Source: Sulfurimonas sp. UBA6014
GTDB lineage: Bacteria; Campylobacterota; Campylobacteria; Campylobacterales; Sulfurimonadaceae
Assembly (NCBI GenBank): GCA_002428085.1
Contig: DJAA01000064.1
Location: forward strand, 5,340 to 16,269
Direction of reading: 5' to 3'
DNA: 10,930 nt
Shown here in pieces: positions 1-6,463 of this stretch (positions within the stretch are counted from its first letter, which is position 1; the number at the start of each line of letters is the position of its first letter). Under the pieces are notes generated by a model, which saw nothing but the letters and a program-made list of their open reading frames with translations, did no database searches and was not told the origin of the DNA. A program made the translations under genes and the position numbers.

Positions 1-3
1 TGC

Positions 4-31
4 CACCTAAACGGACGCGTTCGTTTAGGTG
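4..31. repeat. Perfect inverted repeat (hairpin) upstream of the helicase gene
   Basis: The arms cacctaaacg (4-13) and cgtttaggtg (22-31) are exact reverse complements around an 8-nt centre. It is not followed by a T-run on the plus strand, so it is not a textbook intrinsic terminator. It may be the 3' end of an upstream transcript cut by the window edge, an operator, or a leader structure of the helicase gene. Confidence 0.6.
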
Positions 32-51
32 TGTAACATAAAGTAAGAACA

Positions 52-60
52 TGCTAAAAT
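52..60 (+). promoter_or_regulatory. Candidate extended -10 element for the helicase gene
   Basis: The sequence tgctaaaat carries a TGn extension before a TAAAAT hexamer (55-60). It lies 31 nt before the ATG, which leaves room for a short leader containing AAGAGG (75-80) as ribosome binding site. No good -35 is visible, which is common in Campylobacterota promoters. Judged by eye only. Confidence 0.35.
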
Positions 61-90
61 TCGGCATTTATTTTAAGAGGGTGTTTATAT

Positions 91-1365
91 ATGTCATTTG
101 AAAAATTAGGGCTCATCAAAGTGCTTCTTCGCGCTGTTGATGAGCTAGGGTATATCCATCCTACAAGTATACAAAAAAGAGCCATACCGCTTATCATGGC
201 AAAAAGCGATCTCTTTGCAACTGCTCAAACAGGGACGGGTAAAACAGCAGCTTTTGCCCTTCCAATCCTACAAAGACTTACAAAAAGCAGTGAAGTCCAA
301 GAAGGAACCCTCAAAGCGGTTATTTTATCCCCAACACGGGAACTCTCCATCCAAATCTCCGAAGATATCGCAGGTTTTTCCAAATACATGAACATCCATT
401 GTGCTGTTTTAGTCGGCGGCAAAGATATTGCCTCGCAACAGCGAGAGCTTAAAAAAGGGGTTGACATTATCATAGCGACTCCAGGGCGATTTCTAGAGCA
501 TGTTGAGTCAGGACTTGATGTCTCAAACGTAGAGATTTTTGTTCTTGATGAAGCCGATAGAATGCTTGATATGGGGTTCGCAAAAGAGATACGAAGAGTT
601 CATCCCCTTCTGCCAAAACGCCATCAAACCCTTTTGTTTTCAGCAACTTTTAGCGACAAGGTAAGAAAACTCTCCAAGCTTGTTTTGACAAAACCCGCTT
701 TTGTTGAGACGTCTAAGAAAAACTCAACCGTTGATACCATCAACCAAGTTGCATATATGGTGGACACGGATAGAAAAGCAGAACTTTTAGCCTACCTTAT
801 CGGCTCTCGCAATTATCCGCAAGTTTTGGTTTTCACAAGAACAAAAGCGAGTGCAGATGCCTTGATACTTGAACTCAAAAAAGATGGTTTGAAATGCGGC
901 ATCATTCATGGGGACAAAACGCAGGCTAACAGACTTAAAACCCTCGCACAGTTTAAAGAAGGCGCCATTAAAGTTTTAGTTGCTACCGATATAGCTTCTC
1001 GTGGTTTGGACATAGAAAATCTCCCTTTTGTCATCAACTATGAGCTCCCAGCAGTCGCTGAGGATTATGTTCATAGAGTAGGGCGAACAGGGCGTGCGGG
1101 GAGAGAGGGTGAGGCGATTTCGCTTTTAGATATTTACGAAAAGTACGACATGAAAGAGATTGAAAAACTCATCGGTTTGAAAATCGAGCAAAAAACAGTA
1201 GCAGGGTTTGAGCCAGACCCGACTATCCGACGAAAAGACCAAGACGAGTTTAAGGCTAAAAGTGAATATAAAAAAGTAGTCTTAAAACATGTGAGAAAAC
1301 CTGCAAAGTCCCCTTTTGTAAAACCAACTGCAAAGAAAAAAAGAAAAACAACAAAGAGAGACTAA
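91..1365 (+). CDS. rhlE: DEAD-box ATP-dependent RNA helicase, RhlE-like
   Basis: Cytoplasmic ATP-dependent RNA unwinding enzyme, 424 aa. All core motifs are present in order: Q motif (GYIHPTSIQ, about 20-28), Walker A AQTGTGKT (45-52), PTREL (81-85), GG (109-110), TPGR (130-133), DEAD (153-156), SAT (184-186), TDIASRGLD (299-307) and HRVGRTGR (328-335). The tail after about residue 360 is short, very lysine/arginine-rich and probably disordered, as in RhlE-type helicases acting in ribosome assembly or RNA decay. ATG at 91 is preceded by AAGAGG with 10-nt spacing. It is directly followed by the pseudouridine synthase gene, so the pair is probably co-transcribed and serves RNA maturation. The DEAD-box family is certain. 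The RhlE assignment, rather than another small DEAD-box subfamily, is likely but rests on overall resemblance and length. Confidence 0.92.
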   Translation: MSFEKLGLIKVLLRAVDELGYIHPTSIQKRAIPLIMAKSDLFATAQTGTGKTAAFALPILQRLTKSSEVQEGTLKAVILSPTRELSIQISEDIAGFSKYMNIHCAVLVGGKDIASQQRELKKGVDIIIATPGRFLEHVESGLDVSNVEIFVLDEADRMLDMGFAKEIRRVHPLLPKRHQTLLFSATFSDKVRKLSKLVLTKPAFVETSKKNSTVDTINQVAYMVDTDRKAELLAYLIGSRNYPQVLVFTRTKASADALILELKKDGLKCGIIHGDKTQANRLKTLAQFKEGAIKVLVATDIASRGLDIENLPFVINYELPAVAEDYVHRVGRTGRAGREGEAISLLDIYEKYDMKEIEKLIGLKIEQKTVAGFEPDPTIRRKDQDEFKAKSEYKKVVLKHVRKPAKSPFVKPTAKKKRKTTKRD

Positions 1366-1375
1366 TCTCTTTGTT
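1350..1375. promoter_or_regulatory. Stem-loop spanning helicase stop and truC start
   Basis: The arms aacaaagaga (1350-1359) and tctctttgtt (1366-1375) pair perfectly over 10 bp around the 6-nt loop gactaa. The loop contains the helicase TAA stop (1363-1365), the right arm contains the TTG start of the next gene (1371-1373), and the left arm contains the only purine-rich SD-like stretch. This suits translational coupling. Read on the minus strand, the same hairpin is followed by a T-rich run, so it could also stop antisense transcription. Confidence 0.5.
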
Positions 1376-2123
1376 CAAAGCTACGCAATTAGAAATTTTG
1401 TATCAAGATAAAAATTTTATTGCTATTAATAAACCCTCAGGGCTTTTGGTTCATAAGTCTATGATTGATAGGCATGAGATATATTTTGCGATGAAGATGC
1501 TTCGCGACCAAATAGGGCAGTGGGTTTATCCGCTGCACCGTTTGGATAAACCCACCTCAGGAGTGCTTCTTTTTGCCCTAGACAAAGAGAGTGCCAGAGT
1601 CATGTCGGAGGAGTTTGCAGTCCACTCCATTGAAAAAACGTACCTTGCGGTTGTGCGTGGTTATCCTCATGAGAGCGGCACAATCGAACATGCTTTGAGT
1701 GTCAAACTCGATAAAATCACAGACAAAAATGCAAACGAGCAAAAAGAGGCGCAGAGTGCGATTACCTATTATGAGCGGCTCTGTAGTGTTGAGCTCCCTT
1801 ATGCCATAGGTCGCTATGAAACTACTCGCTATTCACTCGTAAAACTGCATCCAAAAACAGGGCGAAAACACCAACTGCGTAGACACATGAAACATATATC
1901 GCACCATATTCTAGGTGACACAAAGTACGGAAGAGGGGAGCACAATACGTTTATAAGAGAAAAATTCCATTGCCAAAGGCTTCTCTTACATGCCCAAACA
2001 CTAAAATTTATCCACCCTTATACGCATGAGAGTATCTTCATCCATGCGCAACTTGATGAGATTTTTGAGTCGATATTGGAAGCATTTTCATGGTCACTAG
2101 ATAAAACTAAACTTCTTTCATAA
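1371..2123 (+). CDS. truC: tRNA pseudouridine synthase, TruC-type (RluA family)
   Basis: Cytoplasmic enzyme isomerising uridine to pseudouridine; E. coli TruC modifies U65 of some tRNAs. At 250 aa it is close to family size. The N-terminus (LEILYQDKNFIAINKPSG, then LLVH) matches the TruC opening. HRLDKPTSG at 56-64 holds the expected catalytic Asp59. The segment TTRYSLVKL, then KTGRKHQLRRH, then GDTKYG follows the TruC pattern closely, which separates it from RluA/RluC/RluD. The TTG start is used because no in-frame ATG precedes the conserved opening; it lies 5 nt after the helicase stop and inside a stem-loop, so translation probably depends on upstream ribosomes. The gene converges on pgaD with 8 bp between them and no convincing terminator. 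The family is certain, the TruC subgroup strong, and the exact start moderately certain. Confidence 0.88.
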   Translation: MFKATQLEILYQDKNFIAINKPSGLLVHKSMIDRHEIYFAMKMLRDQIGQWVYPLHRLDKPTSGVLLFALDKESARVMSEEFAVHSIEKTYLAVVRGYPHESGTIEHALSVKLDKITDKNANEQKEAQSAITYYERLCSVELPYAIGRYETTRYSLVKLHPKTGRKHQLRRHMKHISHHILGDTKYGRGEHNTFIREKFHCQRLLLHAQTLKFIHPYTHESIFIHAQLDEIFESILEAFSWSLDKTKLLS

Positions 2124-2131
2124 CCCAAAAA

Positions 2132-2578
2132 CTAAGGCTTCGCTTGTGGTGCAATCTTATCATCCAAGCGGATGATGTGTCCATGGTCATCAAAGTAAAC
2201 GCTAACCAATTGGCTCTCTACACACTCTTGTAACTGTGTATCATCAACATTAAAATAATCAGAATAATCGCTTAAATGGTAGATTAAGTGTTCACTTGGA
2301 GCATGATGATGGTTGAGTCTTGAGAGGATAAATAAGACGATGGGTGTTATGATGAGCATAGAGAGCGCATGTCCAAAGGTGACGCTATAAATTTCGCCAA
2401 AAATCCAGTCAGATAACTCCTCCACGGGTGCACCTAAGGTAATGATGCGATAAAATACATGAAATACTGGTTGCCATAAAGAGATAAAACCTACCCATAA
2501 CAAAACAGTGACAGTGTCCCAAATAATTCGTTTATTTCGGGGGAGTTCTCGGCGTTTGTTGATAATCATTTTTTCCAT
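2132..2578 (-). CDS. pgaD: PgaD-like inner-membrane subunit of PNAG synthase
   Basis: Small membrane partner of the PgaC glycosyltransferase. In E. coli PgaC and PgaD form a complex controlled by cyclic di-GMP. The 148-aa product has a basic N-terminus beginning MEKMIINKRRELP (E. coli PgaD begins with a similar MNNLII-type stretch), two membrane segments at about 19-45 and 66-87, and an acidic cytoplasmic tail with a VSVYFDDHGHI motif like the VHFTSQGQI end of E. coli PgaD. The start at 2578 is chosen over an in-frame ATG at 2611 because AAGGG (2590-2586) sits 7 nt before it and it begins 4 nt after the pgaC stop, typical translational coupling; the longer form would overlap pgaC. Last gene of the fur-pgaBCD run. 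Sequence conservation in this family is low, so the call rests on architecture, N-terminus and position. Confidence 0.82.
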   Translation of the reverse strand: MEKMIINKRRELPRNKRIIWDTVTVLLWVGFISLWQPVFHVFYRIITLGAPVEELSDWIFGEIYSVTFGHALSMLIITPIVLFILSRLNHHHAPSEHLIYHLSDYSDYFNVDDTQLQECVESQLVSVYFDDHGHIIRLDDKIAPQAKP

Positions 2579-2582
2579 TTTC

Positions 2583-3875
2583 TTACCCTTTTTTGACCTC
2601 TTGGTGTGCACCGCGGTCAGGGCTTACCCATCTTGCGCGGCTTTTTTTCCCAAAGAGCACTTTTGGAAGTGCTGTTACAGCTGTGAACAAATTGAGGAGC
2701 CAATAAGCAAATGGATACCAAATCATCCAAAAATAATTTTTTCCTAAACCTTGGTCATAATGACCATCAAGCCATTTGCTTACACCAAATTGCGCTAAAC
2801 ATGCCCCGATGAGAATCACACTACTTTGATCGGGTAAAATGGGCGATTGTTGAGGCATGAGATATGCCACAGGGATGATTAAACTCACAAGCCAGACTAT
2901 AATAACCAACGCCATGCTGTATGCCCAAAGGGTGCTAAGCATCAATTCTACCATGAGCCCCCAAAGATGGGTTTGTTTGGGCATAAACAAAACTTTAAAG
3001 TTTTTGAGCATCACTTGTGCCCCTCCCATCGCCCAACGCAATCGCTGTTTCCATAGACCGCTTAATGTCTCAGGCATCAAAATCCACACCAATGCACGCG
3101 GTTCAAAACGGACATCCCAACCGTTGCGTTGGAGTTTCCAAGTGATATCGATATCTTCGGTGAGCATATCAGGACTCCAATACCCTACCTCATGAACTGC
3201 CGCTTTTCTAAAGCCAGTAATAACGCCTGAGACGGTAAAAATCCGTCCAAAACTTCGCTGTGCACGCTTTATCATCCCAACTATGGAAGAGAATTCACCC
3301 ACTTGGATTTTGCCTAATAAAGTTGTTCGATTGCGAATGCGGGGATTTCCCGTAACCGCAGCAACTGCTGGGTAGCGGATAAAATGTTTGACCATCCAAT
3401 GGACACAATATTGATCTATCAAAGCATCCCCGTCTATGCCAATCAAATACTCATATTTTGCTACGAGCGCACCCGCTTGCAGTCCCAAAGCTTTTCCTTG
3501 GTTTTCGGCTAAATTGACCACTTTTAATTTTGGATTATTTTTTGCAAGACTAAGCAATATCTCTAGTGTATTGTCTTTGCTTCCATCATTGATGGCAATG
3601 ACTTCAAATATTGGGTATTGGACATCGAGGGCATGGGTGATGGTTTCAATGGCATTTTGACCCTCATTATAACAAGGGATTAAAATACTGACCCCTTCCC
3701 ATTTTTCGCCCTCTTGTAGTGGTGGAATGGTATATTTAAGATAAGGTTTTTCGTTTTTATAATAAAAAAAGATAGCCCCGATTATCCACAGACTTGACAT
3801 AAAAAGTGGATAATAAAATATAAAACCTAGCAGAACATGCCATATTAAATGCAAAAATATAATAAAAGCTGCCAT
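2583..3875 (-). CDS. pgaC: Poly-beta-1,6-N-acetylglucosamine synthase, GT2 family PgaC
   Basis: Processive inner-membrane glycosyltransferase polymerising UDP-GlcNAc into PNAG and passing it across the membrane with PgaD. The 430 aa compare with about 440 in E. coli. Two N-terminal membrane segments fall within residues 3-40. The GT-A domain follows: ILIPCYNEG (64-72), NDGSKD (96-101), DGD (148-150), TED (239-241, catalytic base region) and QRLRW (277-281), the Q-x-x-R-W motif of processive synthases. Hydrophobic segments at about 302-340, 362-376 and 381-400 complete the channel. Start 3875 is preferred over an in-frame ATG at 3947, which would overlap pgaB by 62 nt; the chosen start has AGGA 8 nt upstream, lies 10 nt after the pgaB stop, and begins directly with the first membrane helix. 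All catalytic motifs are intact. A different GT2 polymer is possible in principle, but PgaB and PgaD beside it make PNAG by far the best reading. Confidence 0.93.
   Translation of the reverse strand: MAAFIIFLHLIWHVLLGFIFYYPLFMSSLWIIGAIFFYYKNEKPYLKYTIPPLQEGEKWEGVSILIPCYNEGQNAIETITHALDVQYPIFEVIAINDGSKDNTLEILLSLAKNNPKLKVVNLAENQGKALGLQAGALVAKYEYLIGIDGDALIDQYCVHWMVKHFIRYPAVAAVTGNPRIRNRTTLLGKIQVGEFSSIVGMIKRAQRSFGRIFTVSGVITGFRKAAVHEVGYWSPDMLTEDIDITWKLQRNGWDVRFEPRALVWILMPETLSGLWKQRLRWAMGGAQVMLKNFKVLFMPKQTHLWGLMVELMLSTLWAYSMALVIIVWLVSLIIPVAYLMPQQSPILPDQSSVILIGACLAQFGVSKWLDGHYDQGLGKNYFWMIWYPFAYWLLNLFTAVTALPKVLFGKKSRARWVSPDRGAHQEVKKG
2586..2590 (-). promoter_or_regulatory. Ribosome binding site deciding the pgaD start
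   Basis: On the minus strand AAGGG overlaps the last codons of pgaC and lies 7 nt before the ATG at 2578. This supports the short pgaD start and coupling to pgaC. Confidence 0.6.
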
Positions 3876-3883
3876 AAAATTGT

Positions 3884-3887
3884 TCCT
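3884..3887 (-). promoter_or_regulatory. Ribosome binding site deciding the pgaC start
   Basis: AGGA on the minus strand overlaps the TAG stop of pgaB (3888-3886) and sits 8 nt before the ATG at 3875, giving stop/SD overlap and likely translational coupling of pgaB and pgaC. Confidence 0.6.
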
Positions 3888-5943
3888 ATTTATTGGACAC
3901 AGTACTGCTTGGAGTTGCCCTGTGCATACGCAATGATTTTTGTTCAAAATTTACTCTCATGCTATCGGCATCGGGAACATTTTTGAACAAATCATCAGGA
4001 TAGTACGCAATATGATGAACACCCAAATCATATAAGTGTCTTATTGTATCACTGAGTTCTTCAGATGAGATTGGCTCGTTATTTTTTCTCCAATTAAATG
4101 TTTGTAACTCCATAACTGTGCGCTCCAATCCACACTCCTCTTGTTTGACGTTATGAACAATTTTATCATAAAATTCTTGGACATTTTGGGCTTGTTCCAT
4201 ATAGGGCATAGCCATAATGGCGGTGTAGTCATAGTGTTTGATGGACTCACTTAAACCCTGTGCGTACCACTCTTTAGCATCTTTGTTAAGTGCGACTTGT
4301 GCGTAAAGATTGCGTGCAGATTTAAGTCCTGGCTGTTCGTCTCGTACAATTTGAGTCAGTTGCATCGCAAATGCATCTAAATAGTCAGTTTTAAGTTGTG
4401 TCCATTTTAAAAACTGTTTTCTATCAGCTCTGATTTGCATAACACTAGGGGCTAATCCCCATTTTTTGTACTGCACACGTGCCGCTTGGCTATCATCTTC
4501 ATAATCAGATAATGTAACATCATCATGAAAGAGAATCCCATCAATGAAAGCCGCTTTTGTCAAATCTTCGTAAATCTCTTTGATGACTTTACGTGCTTTG
4601 GGTGAAAAAGGGGATAGTCGCGGATATCCCATGTTGAGATGGGTTGAATCAACTTGCAACGTCACAACCATATCTTCGTGTGCTGGATTATTTTTTGGCA
4701 ATTGCCACGCTATCATGGGCATCCAAGCATAGACACGTTTGACTTGTGTCCGTTTTGCAATCTGCCAAGAGACACGATTGAATAAATCTGCCCTCATGGG
4801 GATATTTCGATTGGGAAAATAGACATAATCAGCGGCACCATTGGCATCAGGGTCGGCAAACGCTTGTAAATAAACGGTGTTGACACCTAAAGTTTTGATA
4901 CGCTCAAGTAAATCGCTAAGGTTTTTTTCCTGTTGAACACTATTGGCATCGTAGATATAATCCAAATCAATATGGGCAGCTTTTGTGGTGCGGGCATCGT
5001 CGGTATAGTTAACATTTCGCACCCACATATTTAGCGCCAAGTCTGGAAGGGTCATTTTGCGCTCAACCAAAATACGTCGTAATCCCCACAAAGGGGTAAG
5101 AACTGTGTTGCTTCCATCATCCAGTGTGAGTCCAATACGCATCCCTAATTTCTGTGCAATTGTACGCACTTTGCTATTGTAATGTCCATAAGGCCACACC
5201 ATGACACGAATTTTTTGTCCTGTATAGTTTTTCAAAAATGTATTGTTTGCTACCAAATCGCGATGTATCCGTTTCTCGTACTCTTTTTCATTTTCATATG
5301 CTTGTTTTTCACTGAGCCATTGTCGCGTTCTTATCGTTGGCTGCATATTGCCTTGAGGATTGCCTTGTATCCCTTTGTGTGCATCATAGGAGTGGCTGGC
5401 GATTTCTACAAGACCACTGCTGAGCATCTCTTTGATCTCTTTTTGGCTTAAAAACTCACTGCGAGCAACCATAGTGCCATTAAAATTTACCGTATCTTTT
5501 TCTTTCATCCAACTGCCCACTAAGGCTATGACACTTGGAATTTTGTATTTTTTAAGCAGAGGATATGCATGGGTATATACTGATTGATACCCATCATCAA
5601 AGGTGATAAGAACCGCTTTTGGGGGCAAGGCTTTTCCCCCTTTTCGGTATTTTAAAATATCCTTGATACCGATAAAGTGGTATCCGTTCTCCATTAGCCA
5701 ATGTATCTGGTCTTGAAAATTTGAGGGAGTTACCGCGTAGGTGGAGTCCAAAGTTTGATTTTCATCGGTTATCTGATGATAACTTAGGATGGTAAATTCA
5801 TTGGGATTTTGGTCTCGACTGCAAGCATTGGGCAAGTCGTTTGCGAAGAGATAACTGCTTGTTAGACCTACAAAGAGTAAAAATAATTTAAGAAAAGGTT
5901 TAAGAGTAGGGAGTTTGCGTTTTGTGGGTGTGAGTAGAGTCAT
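3886..5943 (-). CDS. pgaB: Periplasmic PNAG N-deacetylase / glycoside hydrolase PgaB
   Basis: Partially deacetylates PNAG in the periplasm for export, and carries a second domain that binds or cleaves the polymer. The 685 aa are close to the 672 of E. coli PgaB. A basic N-terminus and hydrophobic core (about 15-34, possible cleavage after LFA) form a signal peptide. The polysaccharide deacetylase domain (about 45-310) has ITFDDGY with Asp116-Asp117 and the metal-binding pair His184/His189 in SHSYDAH. The C-terminal hydrolase-like domain (about 320-660) has YDANSVQQ and FHDD (472-475), matching the two-domain PgaB layout. Unlike E. coli PgaB there is no lipobox: Cys41 lies past the hydrophobic core with P-N-A before it, so the protein is probably soluble in the periplasm. 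The start is the only upstream in-frame ATG; its SD (AAAGAA) is weak, and the Fur-type gene ends 24 nt before it. No porin gene pgaA is adjacent. Confidence 0.93.
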   Translation of the reverse strand: MTLLTPTKRKLPTLKPFLKLFLLFVGLTSSYLFANDLPNACSRDQNPNEFTILSYHQITDENQTLDSTYAVTPSNFQDQIHWLMENGYHFIGIKDILKYRKGGKALPPKAVLITFDDGYQSVYTHAYPLLKKYKIPSVIALVGSWMKEKDTVNFNGTMVARSEFLSQKEIKEMLSSGLVEIASHSYDAHKGIQGNPQGNMQPTIRTRQWLSEKQAYENEKEYEKRIHRDLVANNTFLKNYTGQKIRVMVWPYGHYNSKVRTIAQKLGMRIGLTLDDGSNTVLTPLWGLRRILVERKMTLPDLALNMWVRNVNYTDDARTTKAAHIDLDYIYDANSVQQEKNLSDLLERIKTLGVNTVYLQAFADPDANGAADYVYFPNRNIPMRADLFNRVSWQIAKRTQVKRVYAWMPMIAWQLPKNNPAHEDMVVTLQVDSTHLNMGYPRLSPFSPKARKVIKEIYEDLTKAAFIDGILFHDDVTLSDYEDDSQAARVQYKKWGLAPSVMQIRADRKQFLKWTQLKTDYLDAFAMQLTQIVRDEQPGLKSARNLYAQVALNKDAKEWYAQGLSESIKHYDYTAIMAMPYMEQAQNVQEFYDKIVHNVKQEECGLERTVMELQTFNWRKNNEPISSEELSDTIRHLYDLGVHHIAYYPDDLFKNVPDADSMRVNFEQKSLRMHRATPSSTVSNK

Positions 5944-5967
5944 ACTTTGAGTTCTTTATTTGAGATT

Positions 5968-6378
5968 TTATGGGGAATTGTACATTATTTCCCCTTGTAA
6001 ATCTTTAATGCACACCCCTTGTGTACAGTTTCTGCAAATGCCTTTGTAGAGTGCATCAAGGATGGTGTAGCCTACAAGTGTAGGCGGAGGGATTTCACCA
6101 AGGCACTCTATCGTATTGCAGACGTTGCAAACGAAGTGTGCATGAGGAAATTGTCGTATTTCGTAATATCTTTTTTTGCCGTTAGACTCAAAACTGTTGA
6201 CAAGTGACTCGCTCTCAAATTTAGAGATATTTCTATAAAAAGTCGCTTTATCCATAGTGATTTTGTGTTTTATGTCTTCAAAAGAGACAGGTCTTTTAAG
6301 TGAGTTTAGAACCTCTAAAAGCTCTTTGCGTGCTGATGTTATTTTCAAATTTTTCTCTTGCATAATGCTATTTATCAT
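5968..6378 (-). CDS. Fur-family (Fur/PerR/Zur-type) metal-dependent transcriptional regulator
   Basis: Small DNA-binding repressor-type protein, 136 aa, normal for the family. The N-terminal winged helix (about 1-75) includes LKITSAR and the recognition-helix signature DKATFYRN (43-50). The C-terminal dimerisation domain starts with FPHAHFVCNVC (78-87) and ends with CRNC (115-118) and Cys123. The CxxC pairs match the structural zinc site, and His79/His81 are candidate sensory ligands. The metal or peroxide sensed cannot be read off. Start 6378 is used; an ATG at 6363 (MQEKN) is nearly as likely, since neither has a clear SD. It lies first in the run with pgaBCD (24-nt gap) and is divergent from the sensor kinase, so it may regulate either or both through the palindrome at 6413-6431. 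Family is certain, subtype open. Confidence 0.9.
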   Translation of the reverse strand: MINSIMQEKNLKITSARKELLEVLNSLKRPVSFEDIKHKITMDKATFYRNISKFESESLVNSFESNGKKRYYEIRQFPHAHFVCNVCNTIECLGEIPPPTLVGYTILDALYKGICRNCTQGVCIKDLQGEIMYNSP

Positions 6379-6381
6379 AAC

Positions 6382-6390
6382 AATATAGTA
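6382..6390 (-). promoter_or_regulatory. Possible -10 region for the Fur-type/pga operon
   Basis: On the minus strand the stretch tactatatt offers TACTAT or TATATT hexamers immediately upstream of the regulator start. If used, the mRNA would begin at or just before the ATG at 6378, making it nearly leaderless or favouring the start at 6363. This would fit the lack of an SD. By eye only. Confidence 0.25.
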
Positions 6391-6412
6391 TCATTTCGTA
6401 TCTTTAGTAACT

Positions 6413-6431
6413 CTTAGTTAATGCAACTAAG
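6413..6431. promoter_or_regulatory. Candidate operator: 19-bp interrupted palindrome
   Basis: Arms cttagtt (6413-6419) and aactaag (6425-6431) are perfect 7-bp reverse complements with a 5-bp centre. The site is the main dyad in the 85-bp gap between the divergent Fur-type regulator and sensor kinase. Total length is that of a Fur-type box, but the sequence is not the classical Fur consensus. Binding by the adjacent regulator is an inference from position. Confidence 0.45.
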
Positions 6432-6463
6432 TCGCATTTAAAAAATGTATATTGGATGTTGCT

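Noticed and set aside
2120..2150. Intrinsic terminator between the convergent truC and pgaD genes
   Set aside because: The only possible stem (aag-c around cttcg) is about four base pairs with a bulge, too weak to call despite a short T-run on the minus strand.
2132..2611. Longer pgaD start at 2611 (11 extra residues)
   Set aside because: It would overlap pgaC by 29 nt and lacks an SD, whereas the ATG at 2578 has AAGGG at 7 nt and follows the pgaC stop by 4 nt.
2583..3947. Longer pgaC start at 3947 (24 extra residues)
   Set aside because: The extra residues are encoded over the end of pgaB and add nothing family-like; the ATG at 3875 has AGGA at 8 nt and begins at the first membrane helix.
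5182..5451. Plus-strand open frame opposite pgaB
   Set aside because: It lies wholly inside the well-supported pgaB gene on the other strand, and its cysteine- and phenylalanine-rich product resembles no family; the same applies to the other short antisense frames in this window.
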